Assembly (NCBI GenBank): GCA_025965815.1
Contig: JAOPWF010000594.1
Location: 1 to 9,695, forward strand
DNA length: 9,695 nucleotides
Direction of reading: 5' to 3'
Source: Mycobacterium sp.
Lineage (GTDB): Bacteria > Actinomycetota > Actinomycetes > Mycobacteriales > Mycobacteriaceae
The position numbers were made by a program, and so were the translations under genes. Below, in pieces: positions 7,426-9,695 of the stretch. The notes below the pieces were generated by a model that saw only the letters and a list, made by a program, of their open reading frames with translations, was not told where the DNA came from and did not search any database. Position 1 is the first letter of the stretch; the number at the start of each line of letters is the position of its first letter.

Positions 7426-8574
7426 CTAGAGACGTTCGATGATGGTGACGTTGGCGGTGCCGCCGCCCTCGCACATCGTCTGCAGTCCATAACGGCCGCC
7501 GGTGCGCTCGAGCTCGTTGAGCATCGTCGTGAACAGCTTGGCACCGGTGGCACCCAACGGATGTCCGAGCGCGATCGCGCCGCCGTTGGGGTTGACCGTC
7601 TCCGGATCCGCCTTGATCTCCTTGAGCCAGGCCAGCACAACCGGCGCGAAGGCCTCGTTGATCTCGACGACGTCGATGTCGTCGATGGACAGCCCGGTCT
7701 TCTCCAGGGCGTACCGCGTGGCGGGGATCGGTCCGGTCAGCATGAACACCGGGTCGGCGCCCCGGGCACTGATGTGGTGGATGCGGGCCCGCGGGGTGAG
7801 CTTGTGATCCTTGACAGCCTGCTCGGAGGCGAGCAGCACCGCGCTGGCACCGTCGGAGATCTGGCTGGCCAGCGCCGCGGTCAGCCGGCCACCCTCGCTC
7901 AGCGGCTTCAGCGAAGCCAGCTTCTCCAGCGTCGACTCGCGCGGCCCTTCGTCGATCCGGAAGTCGCCGACCGCAATGACTTCGTTGTCGAAGTGCCCGC
8001 CACGGATCGCCGCGAACGCCCGCTCGTGGCTGGTGAGAGCGAACTGCTCCATCTCCTCGCGGGAGATGTTCCACCGTTCCGCGATCAGCTCCGCGCCACG
8101 GAACTGCGAGATCTCCTCGTCGCCGTAGCGGTGCCGCCAGTTCTCCGACTCACCCGTCGGCGAGGTGAACCCGAACTGCTGCCCGACCACCATCGCCGAG
8201 GCGATCGGGATCTGACTCATGTTCTGCATGCCGCCGGCCAGAATGATGTCGGCAGTGCCGGACATGATCGCCTGCGCGCCAAACGAAATGGCCTGCTGCG
8301 AAGATCCGCACTGACGGTCGACGGTGACGCCGGGGACTTCCTCCGGGTAGCCGGCGGCCAGCCACGCGTTGCGGCCGATGTTGCCGGCCTGCCCGCCGAT
8401 CGCGTCGACGCAGCCCACGATGACGTCATCGACGGCCCCCGGATCGACATCGACCCGATCGAACAGACCGCGGAACGCATGCACGCCCAGGTCGATCGGG
8501 TGCACGCCGGCCAGCGATCCGTTGCGCTTGCCGACCGCGGTACGCACAGCTTCGACGATGTACGCCTCGGGCAT
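7426..8574 (-). CDS. fadA6: FadA6, thiolase of the steroid ring C/D pathway
   Basis: A 382-residue thiolase, orthologue of Rv3556c. It cleaves the ring-opened beta-keto product of IpdAB (methyl-dioxodecanedioyl-CoA) to acetyl-CoA and methyl-oxo-octanedioyl-CoA, per the published pathway. Catalytic residues are visible: Cys89 in DRQCGSS (acyl acceptor), Asn306 in NEAFA, His338 in GHPLGATG and Cys368 in CEGGG (proton transfer). QISDGASAVLLAS at 238-250 is the usual thiolase core. Length and all motifs are complete. The ATG at 8574 follows the kstR2 stop by 2 nt and has AAAGGAGA (8581-8588, inside the end of kstR2), 6 nt upstream. It is the last gene of an ipdF-kstR2-fadA6 block. Its stop (7426-7428) faces the convergent nuclease-like gene. 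Confidence 0.95.
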   Translation of the reverse strand: MPEAYIVEAVRTAVGKRNGSLAGVHPIDLGVHAFRGLFDRVDVDPGAVDDVIVGCVDAIGGQAGNIGRNAWLAAGYPEEVPGVTVDRQCGSSQQAISFGAQAIMSGTADIILAGGMQNMSQIPIASAMVVGQQFGFTSPTGESENWRHRYGDEEISQFRGAELIAERWNISREEMEQFALTSHERAFAAIRGGHFDNEVIAVGDFRIDEGPRESTLEKLASLKPLSEGGRLTAALASQISDGASAVLLASEQAVKDHKLTPRARIHHISARGADPVFMLTGPIPATRYALEKTGLSIDDIDVVEINEAFAPVVLAWLKEIKADPETVNPNGGAIALGHPLGATGAKLFTTMLNELERTGGRYGLQTMCEGGGTANVTIIERL

Positions 8575-8576
8575 TT

Positions 8577-9164
8577 CTAATCTCCTTTGGATGTGTCAGC
8601 GGTGATGCCGCCGAGGACGATGCTGAGGTATTGGCGGCCAACCTCTTCGGCCGTCAGCGGGCCACCGGGCTGATACCAGCGTACGGAAACCCAGGTGGTG
8701 TCCCGGATGAACCGGTACACCAGGTCGACATCGATATCGGGCCGGAAGTAGCCCTCCTCGATGCCCTGGTGCAGCACGTCGAGCCACATCTTGCGTTGCT
8801 GTTTGTTCCGTTGCTCGACGTAGGCGAACCGTGGTTGCGACGACAGTCGCTTGGCCTCGTCCTGATAGATGACGACCTGCGCATGCCGGTGCTCGATCGC
8901 ATCGAACGACGCCATGAACAGGCCCTTGAGCCGCTCCAACGGGTTGGGCTGCGTATCGACGATCTCCTGGTAGCGGGCGAACAACCAGTCCAGGAAGTCA
9001 CGCAGCACCTCGTCGACCATCTGCTCTTTGGACTTGAAATGGTGATACAGGCTGCCCGAGAGGATGCCCGCCTTGTCGGCGATATCGCGGACGGTCGTGG
9101 CCCGCAGACCCTGTTCCGCAATCAGCGTCGCCGCCAGTGCAAGCAACTCGTCCCGTCTGGTCAT
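8577..9164 (-). CDS. kstR2: KstR2, TetR-family repressor of ring C/D catabolism
   Basis: A 195-residue TetR-family regulator, orthologue of Rv3557c (about 200 aa). The N-terminal helix-turn-helix spans about 23-47 (TTVRDIADKAGI then GSLYHHFKSKEQM). The C-terminal ligand domain contains MASFDAIEHRHAQVVIYQDEAKR at 84-106 and RFIRDTTWVSVRWYQPGG at 151-168. Arg154 and Trp158 fall where, with an offset of 8, the Arg162/Trp166 reported to contact HIP-CoA in M. tuberculosis KstR2 would be. ATG 9164 is chosen because it gives the TetR length, overlaps the ipdF stop by 4 bp (ATGA), and the frame upstream is not TetR-like. Its likely operator is at 2971-2984 in this window. No consensus operator is seen directly in front of it, so its own expression depends on the promoter of ipdF or one beyond the right edge. 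Confidence 0.95.
   Translation of the reverse strand: MTRRDELLALAATLIAEQGLRATTVRDIADKAGILSGSLYHHFKSKEQMVDEVLRDFLDWLFARYQEIVDTQPNPLERLKGLFMASFDAIEHRHAQVVIYQDEAKRLSSQPRFAYVEQRNKQQRKMWLDVLHQGIEEGYFRPDIDVDLVYRFIRDTTWVSVRWYQPGGPLTAEEVGRQYLSIVLGGITADTSKGD
8581..8588 (-). promoter_or_regulatory. Ribosome binding site (AAAGGAGA) of fadA6
   Basis: On the minus strand AAAGGAGA lies within the last codons of kstR2, 6 nt before the fadA6 ATG at 8574. It is one of the strongest Shine-Dalgarno sequences in the window, so fadA6 is likely translated more strongly than the weakly led kstR2. Confidence 0.75.
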
Positions 9165-9695
9165 GGGTGCTGGCTCGACACCGAAATCACTTCTCCAGTC
9201 AGGTAACTGGAGTAATCGCTGGCCAGGAACGCGATGGTGGCGGCGACCTCCCACGGCTCGGCCGCCCGACCGAAGGCCTCGCCCGCGGTGAGCCGGTCGA
9301 GCAACTCCGATGAGGTGACCTTGTCGAGGAACTTGTGCCGGGCGATGCTGGGCGCGACGGCGTTGATCCGGACGCCGTATTCGACGGCCTCGATGGCGGC
9401 ACACCGCGTCAGCGCCATCACGCCGGCCTTCGCGGCGGCGTAGTGCGCCTGTCCGTGCTGCGCACGCCAACCCAGCACGCTGGCGTTGTTTACGATGACG
9501 CCGCCGTGACTCGCATCGCGGAAGTAGCGCAGCGCGGCGCGGGTGGCGCGGAACGTCGAGTTCAACGTCACGTCGAGCACCCGGTCCCACTCCTCGTCGG
9601 TCATGTCGGCGACCGGGGTCTCCCCGCCGAGGCCGGCGTTGTTGACCAGCACATCGATGCGTCCCATCCGGGCGTTGGCCGACGAGATCAGCGCG
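9161..9695 (-). CDS. ipdF: IpdF, SDR hydroxy-indene carboxyl-CoA dehydrogenase (N-terminus outside the window)
   Basis: The open frame runs to the right edge, so the first roughly 85 residues, including the glycine-rich cofactor motif, are missing; 177 residues are seen. They carry DVLVNNAG, the catalytic Ser of NNASVLGW 13 residues before the Tyr of AHYAAAK with its Lys, VRINAVAPSIARHKFLDKV and ASDYSSYLTGEVI. This fits Rv3559c (IpdF, about 262 aa), which oxidises the 5-hydroxyl of the hexahydroindene carboxyl-CoA to the ketone used by EchA20. The Met at 9667 is internal: in-frame residues ALISSANAR precede it. The TGA (9161-9163) overlaps the ATG of kstR2. In M. tuberculosis PPE64 lies between these two genes; it is absent here. 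Confidence 0.9.
   Translation of the reverse strand, partial: ALISSANARMGRIDVLVNNAGLGGETPVADMTDEEWDRVLDVTLNSTFRATRAALRYFRDASHGGVIVNNASVLGWRAQHGQAHYAAAKAGVMALTRCAAIEAVEYGVRINAVAPSIARHKFLDKVTSSELLDRLTAGEAFGRAAEPWEVAATIAFLASDYSSYLTGEVISVSSQHP

Noticed and set aside
7410..7429. CTAGC/GCTAG inverted repeat between the convergent nuclease-like gene and fadA6 as a terminator
   Set aside because: Only 5-bp arms with 10 nt between, largely made up of the two TAG stop codons; it is too weak to call.
7561..8580. Long plus-strand frame antisense to fadA6
   Set aside because: It is a GC-rich shadow of the thiolase gene, with arginine/aspartate-rich low-information sequence and no motifs.
8577..9590. 337-codon frame as a longer KstR2
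   Set aside because: The first 142 codons are ipdF read in another frame. The TetR protein starts at ATG 9164.

Overview
The window is GC-rich actinobacterial DNA and almost certainly comes from a mycobacterium (Mycobacterium or Mycolicibacterium). The gene order and protein sequences match the cholesterol ring C/D catabolic (KstR2) cluster that lies around Rv3547-Rv3559c in M. tuberculosis. Several genes appear to have leaderless starts, with a TANNNT -10 box about 6 nt before the first codon, which is typical of mycobacteria. The species cannot be fixed from the sequence alone.

Layout, left to right. A truncated small gene on the minus strand (1-183) reads out of the left edge. It is divergent from two tandem genes of the Ddn family (F420-dependent nitro/quinone reductases). 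The first (215-660) carries a one-base deletion and looks like a broken ddn; the second (683-1141) is intact. A 29-bp tandem repeat with hairpins separates them from two convergent minus-strand short-chain dehydrogenases (Rv3548c- and Rv3549c-like). These are transcribed divergently from a plus-strand operon, echA20-ipdA-ipdB-ipdC, in which each junction is a 4-bp ATGA/GTGA overlap. A perfect KstR2-type operator sits in the divergent promoter. Next come a plus-strand gene for an AbiEi-like/Vsr-like (DUF559) protein and a minus-strand block, ipdF (partial)-kstR2-fadA6.

How the genes work together. After rings A and B are removed, the C/D-ring remnant HIP is activated to its CoA thioester (by FadD3, outside the window) and its side chain is shortened. 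By established pathway knowledge, IpdC and IpdF oxidise the bicyclic CoA thioester, EchA20 hydrolyses ring D, IpdAB hydrolyses ring C, and FadA6 thiolytically cleaves the opened product. KstR2 represses the set until HIP-CoA accumulates. The two SDRs are co-regulated, but their steps are not firmly assigned.

The most notable features beyond this known cluster are: a probable in-frame 60-bp insertion of a mycobacterial palindromic repeat into the N-terminus of the Rv3549c-like SDR; the frameshifted ddn beside an intact paralogue; tandem hairpin repeats that supply the stop codon of the Rv3548c-like gene; and a nuclease-like gene where M. tuberculosis has fdxB/Rv3555c, preceded by a long inverted repeat enclosing a perfect DnaA-box 9-mer.
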